Part shown: positions 55,379-64,000 of the stretch, one piece after another
Position numbering within the stretch: position 1 is the first letter of the stretch
Layout of the letters: each line of letters begins with the position of its first letter
Translations under genes and position numbers: made by a program
The notes under the pieces: generated by a model
The model's input: only the letters and a program-made list of their open reading frames with translations
Told to the model about the DNA's origin: nothing
Database searches by the model: none
NCBI RefSeq assembly: GCF_016756595.1
Contig: NZ_AP023257.1
Location: 1,386,001 to 1,450,000 of the forward strand
Origin: Mesorhizobium sp. L-2-11
Lineage (GTDB): Bacteria > Pseudomonadota > Alphaproteobacteria > Rhizobiales > Rhizobiaceae
Direction of reading: 5' to 3'
DNA: 64,000 nucleotides

Positions 55379-55413
55379 AAACGGCGGAGAGAAATCTCCG
55401 CCGTTTTGCTTTG
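55379..55413 (+). terminator. Terminator after the DUF4167 gene
   Basis: AACGGCGGAGA (55380-55390) pairs with TCTCCGCCGTT (55395-55405) around a GAAA tetraloop and is followed by TTGCTTT. This is a textbook intrinsic terminator 24 bp past the stop codon, separating this gene from clpB. Confidence 0.88.
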
Positions 55414-55454
55414 TGCGCCCGCGGAATATTATGAGTCCGCCGTCATCGGGACGT

Positions 55455-55483
55455 CTTGAGGGTCCGTGGCTTGCGCCCCATAT
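55455..55483 (+). promoter_or_regulatory. RpoH-type heat-shock promoter of clpB
   Basis: CTTGAGG (55455-55461) and CCCCATAT (55476-55483) are separated by 14 bases, matching the heat-shock consensus (CTTGAA-type -35, CCCCATNT -10). The promoter lies about 95 bp before the clpB start, past the DUF4167 terminator, so clpB has its own heat-shock transcript. Confidence 0.75.
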
Positions 55484-55576
55484 CTCGCGTGAACAGGACC
55501 CGGCTCGAACGGGCGGGTCCGTCACCGCAATCTGATCCGGTGCCGCAAAGCGGGCCGGTGACGGAAGGAGACAGAT

Positions 55577-58183
55577 ATGAACCTTGAAAAATACTCCGAG
55601 CGCGTGCGCGGCTTCATCCAGTCTGCGCAGACTTTGGCGCTCTCGCGCAACCACCAGCAATTCACCCCCGAACATATACTGAAAGTGCTCGTCGACGATG
55701 ATGAAGGCCTGGCAGCGTCGTTGATCGAGCGCGCCGGCGGCAGCGTCCGCGACGTCAAGCTGGGCGTCGAGACGGCACTTGAGGCAATGCCCAAGGTGGA
55801 GGGCGGCAACGGCCAGCTCTATCTGGCGCAACCGCTGGCCAAAGTGTTCTCGACCGCCGAGGAACTGGCAAAGAAGGCCGGCGACAGCTTCGTCACGGTC
55901 GAGCGGCTGCTGACGGCGCTGGCGGTCGAGAAATCCGCCAAGACCGCCGACATCCTGGCTAAGGCCGGCGTGACGCCACAGGCGCTGAACCAGGTGATCA
56001 ACGACGTCCGCAAGGGCCGCACTGCCGATTCGGCGAGCGCCGAACAGGGCTATGATGCGCTGAAGAAGTACGCGCGCGACCTCACCGCCGATGGCCGCGC
56101 CGGCAGGCTCGATCCGGTCATAGGCCGCGACGACGAGATCCGCCGCACCATCCAGGTGCTGTCGCGCCGCACCAAGAACAATCCGGTGCTGATCGGTGAA
56201 CCCGGCGTCGGCAAGACTGCGATCGCCGAAGGGCTGGCGTTGCGCATCGTCAATGGCGACGTGCCGGAATCGCTCAAGGACAAGCAGTTGATGGCGCTCG
56301 ATATGGGATCGCTGATCGCCGGCGCAAAATACCGCGGCGAATTCGAGGAGCGGCTGAAGGCGGTTCTTTCGGAAATTACCGCTGCGGCCGGCGGCATCAT
56401 CCTGTTCATCGATGAGATGCACACGCTGGTCGGCGCCGGCAAGGCGGATGGCGCCATGGATGCGTCGAACCTGTTGAAACCGGCGTTGGCACGCGGCGAA
56501 CTCCACTGCGTCGGCGCGACGACGCTCGACGAATACCGCAAGCATGTCGAGAAGGATGCGGCCCTTGCCCGCCGCTTCCAGCCGGTCTTCGTCAATGAGC
56601 CGACGGTGGAAGACACCGTCTCCATCCTGCGCGGCCTGAAGGAAAAGTACGAGCAGCACCACAAGGTGCGCATTTCGGATTCGGCGCTGGTCGCGGCAGC
56701 GTCGCTGTCCAACCGCTATATCGCCGACCGGTTCCTGCCGGACAAGGCGATCGACCTTGTCGACGAGGCCGCGTCGCGGCTGCGGATGCAGGTCGATTCG
56801 AAGCCCGAAACGCTGGACGAGATCGACCGCCGCATCATGCAGCTCAAGATCGAGCGTGAGGCGCTGAAGGTCGAGAAGGACGACGCGTCGAAGGACCGAC
56901 TCGCCCGGCTCGAAAAGGATCTTTCCGCCCTGGAAGAGGAATCGACCGAACTGACCTCGAAGTGGCAGGCCGAAAAGCAGAAGCTCGGGCTCGCCGCCGA
57001 CCTGAAGAAACAGCTCGACGAGGCGCGCAACGAACTCGCCATCGCCCAGCGCAAAGGTGAATTCCAGCGCGCCGGCGAGCTTGCCTATGGCAAGATTCCG
57101 GAGCTCGAAAAGAAGCTGACGCAGGCCGAGACACAAGACGGCAAGGTCGGCATGGTCGAAGAGGTGGTCACCCCCGATCACGTCGCCCACATCGTGTCGC
57201 GCTGGACCGGCATTCCGGTCGACAAGATGCTGCAAGGCGAGCGTGACAAGCTGCTGCGCATGGAAGACGAAATCGGCAAGCGTGTCGTCGGCCAGGGCGA
57301 GGCGGTGCAGTCCGTGTCGAAAGCCGTTCGCCGGGCCCGCGCCGGCCTGCAGGATCCGAACCGGCCGATCGGTTCGTTCATGTTCCTCGGACCGACCGGC
57401 GTCGGCAAGACCGAACTGACCAAGGCGCTTGCCAGCTTCCTGTTCGACGACGAGAGCGCCATGGTGCGCATCGACATGTCGGAATTCATGGAGAAGCACT
57501 CGGTCGCCCGGCTGATCGGCGCGCCTCCCGGCTATGTCGGCTATGAGGAGGGCGGTGCGCTGACCGAAGCGGTGCGACGCCGGCCCTACCAGGTCGTGCT
57601 GTTCGACGAGATCGAGAAAGCGCATCCGGACGTGTTCAACGTGCTGCTGCAGGTGCTCGACGACGGCCGCCTAACCGACGGGCAGGGCCGCACGGTCGAT
57701 TTCCGCAACACGCTGATCATCATGACGTCGAACCTCGGCGCCGAATATCTGGTCAATCTCGGCGAGAACCAGGACGTCGATGTCGTGCGCGACGAGGTGA
57801 TGAGTGTCGTCAGGGCGTCGTTCCGGCCGGAATTCCTCAACCGCGTCGACGAGGTGATCCTGTTCCACCGGCTGCGCCGGCAGGATATGGGCCGCATCGT
57901 CGAGATCCAGCTCAAGCGGCTGGAAAGCCTGCTCGCAGATCGCAAGATCACGCTTTCGCTGGATCAGGAGGCGATCGACTGGCTGGCGGCCAAGGGTTAC
58001 GATCCGGCCTATGGCGCGCGGCCGTTGAAGCGGGTGATGCAGAAGGACCTGCAGGATCCGCTGGCGGAGAAGATCCTGCTCGGCGACATCCTCGACAGTT
58101 CGACCGTCAAGGTCACCGCAGGTTCCGACCGTTTGAACTTCCGGTCGAAGCCGACGGTCGTGGCGACCGAGGCGGCGGCCTGA
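55577..58183 (+). CDS. clpB: ATP-dependent chaperone ClpB
   Basis: The 868-residue AAA+ disaggregase refolds aggregated proteins with DnaK. It has the Clp N-domain (about 1-145), NBD1 with Walker A GEPGVGKT (about 205-212) and Walker [12 protein letters not shown], the coiled-coil middle domain (about 400-530, [19 protein letters not shown]), and NBD2 with [14 protein letters not shown] (about 603-616) and sensor residues. A GGAAGGAG site precedes the ATG. A heat-shock promoter is visible upstream. The family is certain. Confidence 0.98.
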   Translation: MNLEKYSERVRGFIQSAQTLALSRNHQQFTPEHILKVLVDDDEGLAASLIERAGGSVRDVKLGVETALEAMPKVEGGNGQLYLAQPLAKVFSTAEELAKKAGDSFVTVERLLTALAVEKSAKTADILAKAGVTPQALNQVINDVRKGRTADSASAEQGYDALKKYARDLTADGRAGRLDPVIGRDDEIRRTIQVLSRRTKNNPVLIGEPGVGKTAIAEGLALRIVNGDVPESLKDKQLMALDMGSLIAGAKYRGEFEERLKAVLSEITAAAGGIILFIDEMHTLVGAGKADGAMDASNLLKPALARGELHCVGATTLDEYRKHVEKDAALARRFQPVFVNEPTVEDTVSILRGLKEKYEQHHKVRISDSALVAAASLSNRYIADRFLPDKAIDLVDEAASRLRMQVDSKPETLDEIDRRIMQLKIEREALKVEKDDASKDRLARLEKDLSALEEESTELTSKWQAEKQKLGLAADLKKQLDEARNELAIAQRKGEFQRAGELAYGKIPELEKKLTQAETQDGKVGMVEEVVTPDHVAHIVSRWTGIPVDKMLQGERDKLLRMEDEIGKRVVGQGEAVQSVSKAVRRARAGLQDPNRPIGSFMFLGPTGVGKTELTKALASFLFDDESAMVRIDMSEFMEKHSVARLIGAPPGYVGYEEGGALTEAVRRRPYQVVLFDEIEKAHPDVFNVLLQVLDDGRLTDGQGRTVDFRNTLIIMTSNLGAEYLVNLGENQDVDVVRDEVMSVVRASFRPEFLNRVDEVILFHRLRRQDMGRIVEIQLKRLESLLADRKITLSLDQEAIDWLAAKGYDPAYGARPLKRVMQKDLQDPLAEKILLGDILDSSTVKVTAGSDRLNFRSKPTVVATEAAA

Positions 58184-58227
58184 TCTTCGAGGCCGCCAAA
58201 TGTTTTAAGACGATACACGGGGCGCAG

Positions 58228-58593
58228 ATGACGTTGGACGACTACAACAGCTTTTGCGCCTCGCTGCCGTCGGCGACCCATGTCGTCCAGTGGGGCGGTG
58301 CTCATGTCTGGAAGGTCGGAGCCAAGGTCTTTGCGATCGGCGGGGGGAGCGAGGGCGAGGAGCCGTTCGTCACCTTCAAATGCTCAGACATCGCTTATGA
58401 CATCTTGAAGGAACAGCCGGGCCTTCGGCCCGCGCCCTATCTTGCCTCACGCGGCATGAAATGGATCCAGCGCCAGACAAGCCAAAGCATGGACGATGAC
58501 GCTTTGAAGGACTATCTGCGCGAAAGCCACCGTCTTGTCGTGCTCAAGCTGACGAAGCAGGCGCGCAAGGAATTGGGATTCGTCGCCAGCTAA
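58228..58593 (+). CDS. MmcQ/YjbR-family protein
   Basis: The 121-residue protein has the MmcQ/YjbR fold: LPSATHVVQWGGAHVWKVGAKVFAI (about 13-37), a conserved WxG... WKVG..KVFA core, then FVTFKCSDIAYDILKEQPGLRPAPYLASRGMKWIQ (about 47-81). The family binds DNA in some members but its role is not settled. It is 44 bp downstream of clpB on the same strand and may be read from its transcript. Its stop codon TAA is the first three bases of a dispersed repeat. Confidence 0.88.
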   Translation: MTLDDYNSFCASLPSATHVVQWGGAHVWKVGAKVFAIGGGSEGEEPFVTFKCSDIAYDILKEQPGLRPAPYLASRGMKWIQRQTSQSMDDDALKDYLRESHRLVVLKLTKQARKELGFVAS

Positions 58594-58695
58594 AGCGCGC
58601 CGCATTTGACCAGCCTCATGCGACGCGCTTTAGGTTGTTGTTTGTTCATGCCGTTATCGCAAAACCGCTGCACACTTTTGCGCGACATGCATTGT
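58591..58695. repeat. Dispersed palindromic repeat, family B, copy 2
   Basis: The 105-bp copy starts TAAAGCGCGCCGCATTTGAC, giving the stop codon of the MmcQ-like gene, and follows the same order as the copy at 18534-18644. The GCGCGCC...GCGACGCGC arms and the ACCGCTGCACA core are recognisable. It forms part of the 354-bp gap before the L,D-transpeptidase gene. Confidence 0.8.
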
Positions 58696-58855
58696 GTTCT
58701 TGCTCCAGGCCGCCAGAAATCCGCCATCTTCATGCCCGGTTCATGTTGGAACCTTATGGTTAGCAACTGATTTGCTGGCGAAGGGATTCGCCTGCCGCAA
58801 AGAACCGAAAATCGCATTGGATTCTCGGAACGGATGTTGCGGGGATTTTTAAGTG

Positions 58856-58895
58856 TTAGAGCGTCCCTGCGCGTCCGAAGGGACGCGCGGCGCTC
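58856..58895. repeat. Palindromic repeat family C, copy 3
   Basis: GTTAGAGCGTCC... and its mirrored end (GCGCTC), with GCGCGTCC/GGACGCGC inside, make a compact hairpin, like 26178-26221 and 49456-49496. The remainder of the 58594-58947 gap shows no gene; an unrelated frame reaching to 58834 is excluded because translation from the ATG at 58948 gives a signal peptide. Confidence 0.7.
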
Positions 58896-58947
58896 GGAAA
58901 AAACAACGCCGGGCGGCGGCAATTACGGACCGGAGAATTTGGCCAAG

Positions 58948-60426
58948 ATGTTCCGCACGATCTTCACCCTTTCGGCGCTCGCCGCCGGGCTGCTTTCTTC
59001 GAGCGCAATGGCCGCGCCGACGGAGGACATCGCGCCGCGATCTGCCCGCGCCGTGGATGCCCGTGCCTCGGATAGCCATGCCGTGCTGGTCGCCCAGAAC
59101 GGCGATTTCGACGTCTACTACGACGCCAGAGGAAACCGCGTTATCGTCGATTCGGAAACCGGCCAGGTCCTCGCCATCCAGCCGCCGCAGACCAGGTTCG
59201 ATCGCCGCGCACTCCGCCGCGAACGCTTGCGCAATCTCGGACCGGTCGAGGACGACCGCTATTATCTCGACGATCCGGAAGACACGGCGCGCCTGCGCCG
59301 AAGGCAATTGGAAGAGGAAGGCCTGATCGTCGTGCCGCCGGTCGACGAATATGATCCCTACAGCGATCCGGTGGACGCTTTTCCCGAAGCGCCGCTGGAT
59401 GGCGGAAACTATGGCAACAATTATCCGGAAGCGCCGCGGCCGGTAAAGCCGCGCACCGTCAAGCGCCAGCCGCTCGACGAGGCTGCGATCGAACCGGTCG
59501 AGCCGACGGCGCCGGGCGATCAGGCGGCACTGCCGCCCAAGATCGACGGCAAGATTGTCGTCGATCCATCGCTTTCACTCGGCGCACGCCAGGAGGTCGC
59601 GGCGCTGCAAGTGCTGCTCGACCGCGCCGGCGCTTCGCCCGGCGTCGTCGACGGGCGCTTCGGCTCGAATGTCGACAAGGCGCTCGCCGCCTACAACGAG
59701 ATCACCGGCAGCAATCTGCGGTCGACCGATGTGGTCGGCATCCAGGCGGCCCTTGAGCAATCCGGCGGCGATGCCTTCGCCTCCTACAGCATCACGCCCG
59801 AGGATGCGGCCGGCCCGTATGTCGCCTCGGTGCCGGAAGACTACGGCCAGAAGGCGCAGCTCGAACGGCTGAGCTACACCTCCGTCACCGAAGCGCTGGC
59901 CGAGCGGTTCCACATGGACGAGAACTATCTGAAGGCGCTCAATCCGGAAGCCAATTTCAACCGTCCCGGCACGATCATCAAGGTCGCCAATTTCGGCAGA
60001 CTGGTGGCCACGCCGGTGGCACGCATCATCGCCGACAAGGGCAAGAAGCAGGTCCGCGCCTATGATGCGTCGGGCAAGATGATCGCGGCCTATCCAGCCA
60101 CCATCGGCTCGGCGGATACGCCTTCACCCACCGGCACGCATGCAGTGTCGCGGGTCGCTCTCGACCCGAACTACACCTACAACCCGAACATCAATTTCAA
60201 GCAGGGCGAAAACAACAAGATCCTGACCATCCCGCCGGGCCCGAACGGCCCCGTCGGCTCGGTCTGGATTGCGCTGGACAAGCCGACCTACGGCATTCAC
60301 GGCACACCCGACCCCTCCAAGATCGGCAAAACCGAAAGCCATGGCTGCGTGCGGCTGACCAATTGGGACGCGCGCGAACTGGCAAAAATCGTTTCGCCGG
60401 GCGTCACGGTGGAATTCCTCGACTGA
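58948..60426 (+). CDS. L,D-transpeptidase (YkuD family)
   Basis: The 492-residue exported enzyme has a signal peptide (FRTIFTLSALAAGLLSSSAMAAPT, about 2-25), a Pro/Asp/Arg-rich spacer (about 90-190), a peptidoglycan-binding-like module (LSLGARQEVAALQVLLDRAGASPGVVDGRFGSNVDKALAAYNEITG, about 205-252) and a C-terminal YkuD domain with HGTPDPSKIGKTESHGCVRL (about 448-467, HGT...SHGCxR with catalytic Cys). It cross-links peptidoglycan 3-3, or attaches it to other molecules. The ATG at 58948 follows CGGAGAAT. Confidence 0.93.
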   Translation: MFRTIFTLSALAAGLLSSSAMAAPTEDIAPRSARAVDARASDSHAVLVAQNGDFDVYYDARGNRVIVDSETGQVLAIQPPQTRFDRRALRRERLRNLGPVEDDRYYLDDPEDTARLRRRQLEEEGLIVVPPVDEYDPYSDPVDAFPEAPLDGGNYGNNYPEAPRPVKPRTVKRQPLDEAAIEPVEPTAPGDQAALPPKIDGKIVVDPSLSLGARQEVAALQVLLDRAGASPGVVDGRFGSNVDKALAAYNEITGSNLRSTDVVGIQAALEQSGGDAFASYSITPEDAAGPYVASVPEDYGQKAQLERLSYTSVTEALAERFHMDENYLKALNPEANFNRPGTIIKVANFGRLVATPVARIIADKGKKQVRAYDASGKMIAAYPATIGSADTPSPTGTHAVSRVALDPNYTYNPNINFKQGENNKILTIPPGPNGPVGSVWIALDKPTYGIHGTPDPSKIGKTESHGCVRLTNWDARELAKIVSPGVTVEFLD

Positions 60427-60570
60427 GGGCATGGTGCAATAGATTGGCCGAAACGCCTGTCGCCTCGTCAGCGTGATCCTACTTAGGCCGTCAGATTTCC
60501 TGTTCTGGTTTCAACGACAGCAGTCCTCTGGCCGGTTGTTGCCGGCGCATCGGAGGTCTAAGCAGGCTTG

Positions 60571-62136
60571 ATGCGTTCTCCAAGCGAAGTCGGCGCCGAA
60601 GCCGTCCCCCTGGTCAGGCCGCTGCCGGCCAATACGTTTTGCCCGCAATCGCAGCGCAGCTTCGTGCTGATCGCGGCGATCCTGGCTTCCGCCCTCGGTT
60701 TCATCGACGGTTCGATCCTGGCCATCGCGACGCCGGCGATCCGCGTCGATCTTGGCGCCAGTTTCGCCGAGGCGCAGTGGATTTCAAACGCCTATGCGCT
60801 GACGCTTTCGGCACTCATCCTCGTTGGCGGCGCCGCCGGCGACCGTTTTGGCCTGCGGCATGCTTTCGTGGCAGGCATCGCGCTGTTCATTGCCGCCTCG
60901 CTTGCCTGCGCGGTGGCGCCGAACCCGCCAATGCTCATTGCGTTTCGCGCCATTCAGGGCATCGGTGCTGCCATCATGGTGCCAGGCAGCCTCGCCATTA
61001 TCGCCAAGGCCTATCCGAAGAAGGAGCGCGGCAGGGCGATCGGCATCTGGGCGGCGGCCTCGGCGCTGACGACGGCGCTTGGCCCGGTGCTGGGCGGCGT
61101 TGTCTTGTCGGCCTTCGGCGACGGCATCTGGCGGGTGATCTTCGCGGTCAATCTGCCGCTTGGTCTTGTCTCGATCTATCTTCTGCTCGCCAAGGTGCCG
61201 GCCGACGCACCGACCGAAAAGCGCAGCCTCGATCTCGGCGGCGCTGCACTTGCCACCTTGGCGTTCGGAGCGCTTGCCTACCGCCTGACTTCGATGGGCG
61301 CGGAGGGCGAAGGGCAAATGTCCGGCCCGAGCATTGCCGCCGGCGCGGTGCTGCTCATCGTGTTCATAGTCTTCGAGCGCCGGCAGCGCGAACCGATGAT
61401 CGATCTCTCGCTGTTTCGGGTCGGCGCGTTCGCCGGCGCCAATGTGGCGACCTTCTTCCTCTATTTCGCACTGTCGGCCAACCTGTTCTATCTGCCGATG
61501 CTGCTCATCGCCAGATGGGGGCTGAGCGCCGCCGAGGTCGGCTTCATCTTCCTGCCGCTGTCGGTCTTGATCGCGCTGTTGTCGGGGCCGGTCGGCCAGT
61601 GGTCCGACCGGATCGGTCCGCGTTTTCCGATCGCCAGCGGCAGTCTTGTCGTCGCTGTCGCCTTTGCCGGGCTTGCCTCGCTGGCCTATGCGGGCATCCA
61701 CAGTTTCTGGTGGGGCGTGTTTCCGCTGATGGCGCTGATGGGGCTCGGCATGGCGCTGGTGGTGTCGCCGCTGTCGACGGCGGTGATGACGGCGGTCGAG
61801 GACAAGGACACCGGTGCTGCCTCGGGAATCAACAATGCCGTCTCACGCATTGGCGGCCTGATCGCAGTGGCGGCGATGGGGTCACTGGCGGCCTGGGTCT
61901 ATGCGGCAGCGCTGAACAGCGGTGCCGCATCCGGCATTCCGGGTTTCGGCGAACCGCCGCCGGCGGGCCTGGCGCCGGATCTCGATGCAGCAAGGCTGGC
62001 CGCCAGCGACGCAGCGTTCGCAGCCGTCGCCTGGATGACGGCGCTGCTTTGCCTGCTCTCGGCGATCGTGGCGTGGACAACTGTTTCCGGCGAGCGACTG
62101 CCATGGCCGCGTGGATCTGAGGCTCCGCAGCGCTGA
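60571..62136 (+). CDS. MFS transporter, DHA2 (14-TMS) drug exporter family
   Basis: The 521-residue inner-membrane protein has 14 hydrophobic helices and the DHA2/EmrB-like start ASALGFIDGSILAIATPAIRVDLGASFAEAQWISNAYALTLSALILVGGAAGDRFGLR (about 28-86) with the antiporter motifs (GDRFGLR, PGSLAIIAKAYPKKERGRAIGIW). It probably exports drugs or small metabolites driven by the proton gradient. The ATG at 60571 is preferred; a TTG at 60568 adds one residue. No regulator lies adjacent. Confidence 0.92.
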   Translation: MRSPSEVGAEAVPLVRPLPANTFCPQSQRSFVLIAAILASALGFIDGSILAIATPAIRVDLGASFAEAQWISNAYALTLSALILVGGAAGDRFGLRHAFVAGIALFIAASLACAVAPNPPMLIAFRAIQGIGAAIMVPGSLAIIAKAYPKKERGRAIGIWAAASALTTALGPVLGGVVLSAFGDGIWRVIFAVNLPLGLVSIYLLLAKVPADAPTEKRSLDLGGAALATLAFGALAYRLTSMGAEGEGQMSGPSIAAGAVLLIVFIVFERRQREPMIDLSLFRVGAFAGANVATFFLYFALSANLFYLPMLLIARWGLSAAEVGFIFLPLSVLIALLSGPVGQWSDRIGPRFPIASGSLVVAVAFAGLASLAYAGIHSFWWGVFPLMALMGLGMALVVSPLSTAVMTAVEDKDTGAASGINNAVSRIGGLIAVAAMGSLAAWVYAAALNSGAASGIPGFGEPPPAGLAPDLDAARLAASDAAFAAVAWMTALLCLLSAIVAWTTVSGERLPWPRGSEAPQR

Positions 62137-62162
62137 GCAAGCCGGCAAAGGCCCAGCTCGGC

Positions 62163-64000
62163 TCAGCCTTCGATCTTGGCGCTCGCGACCTTCAGCGAAT
62201 CACTGTCTTCCTGCTTGAGCAGATCATCGATGCGCCCGCGCTCGCGCTTGAAGGCAACGAGGTCGTCGCCCTTCAGCACCTTGCCGACCGGCAGGCGAAC
62301 GCGCATCGGGTCGACCTTGGTGCCGTTGACGATCAGCTCGTAGTGGAGATGCGGACCGGTGGCGAGGCCGGTCTGGCCGAGAAAGCCGATGGTCTGGCCC
62401 TGGCGGACGCGCACGCCCGGCGCAATGCCTTTGGCAAAAGCGCTCTGGTGATTGTAGGAGGTCTCGTAGCCATTGGCGTGACGAAGGATGATCTGTTTGC
62501 CATAGCCGCCGGCCCAGCCGGCCTTCTCGACGACACCGTTGCCGGCGGCGATGATCGGCGTGCCGATGGCGGCTGACCAATCGACGCCGGTATGCATGCG
62601 CACATAGCCGAGGATCGGATGCCTGCGGGCACCGAAGCCGGAGCGGAATTTTCCTGCGGGCAGTGGATTGCGCAGCAGGAACTGCTGCGCGCTGCGGCCG
62701 TCCTCGTCGAAATAGTCGGTGCTGCCGTCCTGCATCTGGAACCGGTAGAAATTGCGCGTCGTGCCGCCGAAGCTCGCCGAGACATAGAGCAGCTCGGATT
62801 CGTCGGATGCCCGGTCGTCACCATCCGGCTGCGAGAACAGCACCTCGATGCGGTCCGACGGATTGAGCCGTGACTGGAAATCGACACCGGACGCCAGGAG
62901 CTTGATCAGCCGCTTGGTCATCGCCTTGGACATGCCGTAGGAGTAGGCGGCGCGGTAGATGCCGTCATAGACGTTCGGCAGATTGCCGCGCACCACCACC
63001 GGCGGCGAATCATCGAACGCGGTCAGCAATTCGGGATTGGGCTCCGGCTCCTGCGCCGGCACATATTGGCCGTGATCATCGAGCGCGATGGTGACGATAT
63101 GCTGGGCCCTGTCGTAGATGCCAGTGCGAACGACCTTGGCGGCGTCGCCATGGATCTCGAGGCCGACGCGCAGCACGGTTCCCGCCTTGAGCGCTGTCGC
63201 ATTCAGCAATTTGGCGATCGCCTCGGCCATGCCGGTGGCGTCCTCGCCGGTATAGCCCGAATCGGCGAAGGCCTCGACGATGTTGCGGTCCCTGGTGAAG
63301 GGGATGATCTCCTCGGCGAAGGCCGGCGCCTGATCGTCGGGGGCAGCACGCGGCGACACCGAGACGTTTTCCGGAATGATCCTGACGTCGTAGGAGCCGG
63401 CCATGCTCTCGGCGAATGCGTCGCCGAATCGCTGCGGGTCGACATAATGCAGCGACGCGACCTGCACTGCGCCGTCGCTCAGACCCGTGCCGGCCTCGCG
63501 CACCACCTTTTCCACCTCGTCGGCGGACAAATCACTCTTTTCGTCGAACGCTGCCGTCTCAATCGGGAAATCGACCGTCTTAAGGCTCAACTCGCTTTCG
63601 ACCTTGGCGCCATAGATCTGGCCCGCGGCGGCGGTCGCCGGCTGACCGGCATTGCCGTCGCGGTCGTCGCCAAACACCTGCATCGGATTGAAAGGCGGAT
63701 AGGCGCGGCTGGTCGTGTGCCCGGCGGCAAGCGCCATCTTGATCTGCACGAAAGGCATGGTGTGGATGACATCGCGGTCGCCGACCTTGGTCACCATCGG
63801 CACTTCCATGCGCCGGCGGTCCTTGGCCTTGGCGATCTGGCGCGGCGCCACCAGCCTGGTGGTCTTGGCGATCTCGCCGGAATCGTCGCCTCTCGCAAGG
63901 CTGATCAGTTCGGCGATCTCGGGCGGGGTGGCCAATTGCTGACGGCCGTCGAGGGCTGCGAACAGCGCCACACCCATCAGCACGCTCGACGTCACGCCGG
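62163..64000 (-). CDS. M23-family peptidoglycan endopeptidase (5' end cut by window edge)
   Basis: The visible 610 or more residues run off the right end. The C-terminus is a LytM/M23 domain with zinc ligands His and Asp in MHTGVDWSA (HTGVD) and the HLHYEL motif near the end. The N-terminal part has a membrane segment at the window edge and a long region (about 60-420) rich in Asp, Glu and Ser, with several LysM-like or scaffold segments. Such large, membrane-anchored M23 proteins of rhizobia cut peptidoglycan cross-links in growth or division. The start codon is outside the window, and the apparent GTG at 63995 is probably internal. Confidence 0.85.
   Translation of the reverse strand, partial: GVTSSVLMGVALFAALDGRQQLATPPEIAELISLARGDDSGEIAKTTRLVAPRQIAKAKDRRRMEVPMVTKVGDRDVIHTMPFVQIKMALAAGHTTSRAYPPFNPMQVFGDDRDGNAGQPATAAAGQIYGAKVESELSLKTVDFPIETAAFDEKSDLSADEVEKVVREAGTGLSDGAVQVASLHYVDPQRFGDAFAESMAGSYDVRIIPENVSVSPRAAPDDQAPAFAEEIIPFTRDRNIVEAFADSGYTGEDATGMAEAIAKLLNATALKAGTVLRVGLEIHGDAAKVVRTGIYDRAQHIVTIALDDHGQYVPAQEPEPNPELLTAFDDSPPVVVRGNLPNVYDGIYRAAYSYGMSKAMTKRLIKLLASGVDFQSRLNPSDRIEVLFSQPDGDDRASDESELLYVSASFGGTTRNFYRFQMQDGSTDYFDEDGRSAQQFLLRNPLPAGKFRSGFGARRHPILGYVRMHTGVDWSAAIGTPIIAAGNGVVEKAGWAGGYGKQIILRHANGYETSYNHQSAFAKGIAPGVRVRQGQTIGFLGQTGLATGPHLHYELIVNGTKVDPMRVRLPVGKVLKGDDLVAFKRERGRIDDLLKQEDSDSLKVASAKIEG

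Overview
The window looks like a chromosomal segment of a Mesorhizobium-type alphaproteobacterium (Hyphomicrobiales). The grounds are the high GC content, the alphaproteobacterial gene orders (etfB-etfA, lysC/ptsP/prfA/prmC/DUF4167/clpB, argJ-GNAT-mutT, grxC/nitrilase/DUF1178), and several families of short palindromic intergenic repeats of the kind common in that genus. This assignment is inference from gene content; no rRNA is present.

1-2200: start of an iron(III)-type substrate-binding protein (cut by the window edge), then an ECF sigma factor with its NrsF/DUF1109 membrane anti-sigma, preceded by a plausible autoregulated ECF promoter. 2200-5200: an accessory patch with a Trp-rich small protein, a 60-residue coiled coil and an animal-type haem peroxidase. 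5200-15640: the most interesting region. A LuxR-type regulator carries Met and Trp where AHL receptors carry Trp57 and Tyr61, the signature of plant-responsive LuxR solos. It has no luxI, is divergent from a proline-iminopeptidase-like hydrolase, and that hydrolase is followed by a complete peptide ABC importer (two permeases, a fused double ATPase, a binding protein). On the luxR strand, 34 bp downstream, lies a 1065-residue class III cyclase/AAA/TPR protein. I infer a plant-signal uptake, processing and sensing locus.

15.7-27.6 kb: mainly housekeeping genes (hbd, etfAB, rhomboid protease, cobalamin adenosyltransferase, SDR, BrkB-like protein, DMT transporter, GluQ, AlkA-like glycosylase, HNH protein, DsbB, DedA-like protein) separated by repeats. 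27.8-32.4 kb: tRNA-Leu(CAA), a secreted protein, a YefM/YoeB toxin-antitoxin pair lying between a GNAT gene and a degraded copy of that gene's 3' end, and a flippase. 32.7-38.7 kb: secA, a parvulin isomerase, an intact IS4-family element with perfect ends and a 9-bp target duplication, and a TetR regulator.

38.9-64 kb: argJ, GNAT, mutT, an orphan Flp pilin, a methyltransferase, comF, grxC, a nitrilase, DUF1178, MarR divergent from a DMT exporter, ubiG, lysC, ptsP, prfA, prmC, DUF4167, clpB (with an RpoH-like promoter), an MmcQ-like protein, an L,D-transpeptidase, an MFS exporter and a truncated M23 endopeptidase. Most of this is conserved core genome. The novelty candidates lie in 2.2-15.6 kb, in the toxin-antitoxin insertion, and in the hairpin enclosing the prmC start.
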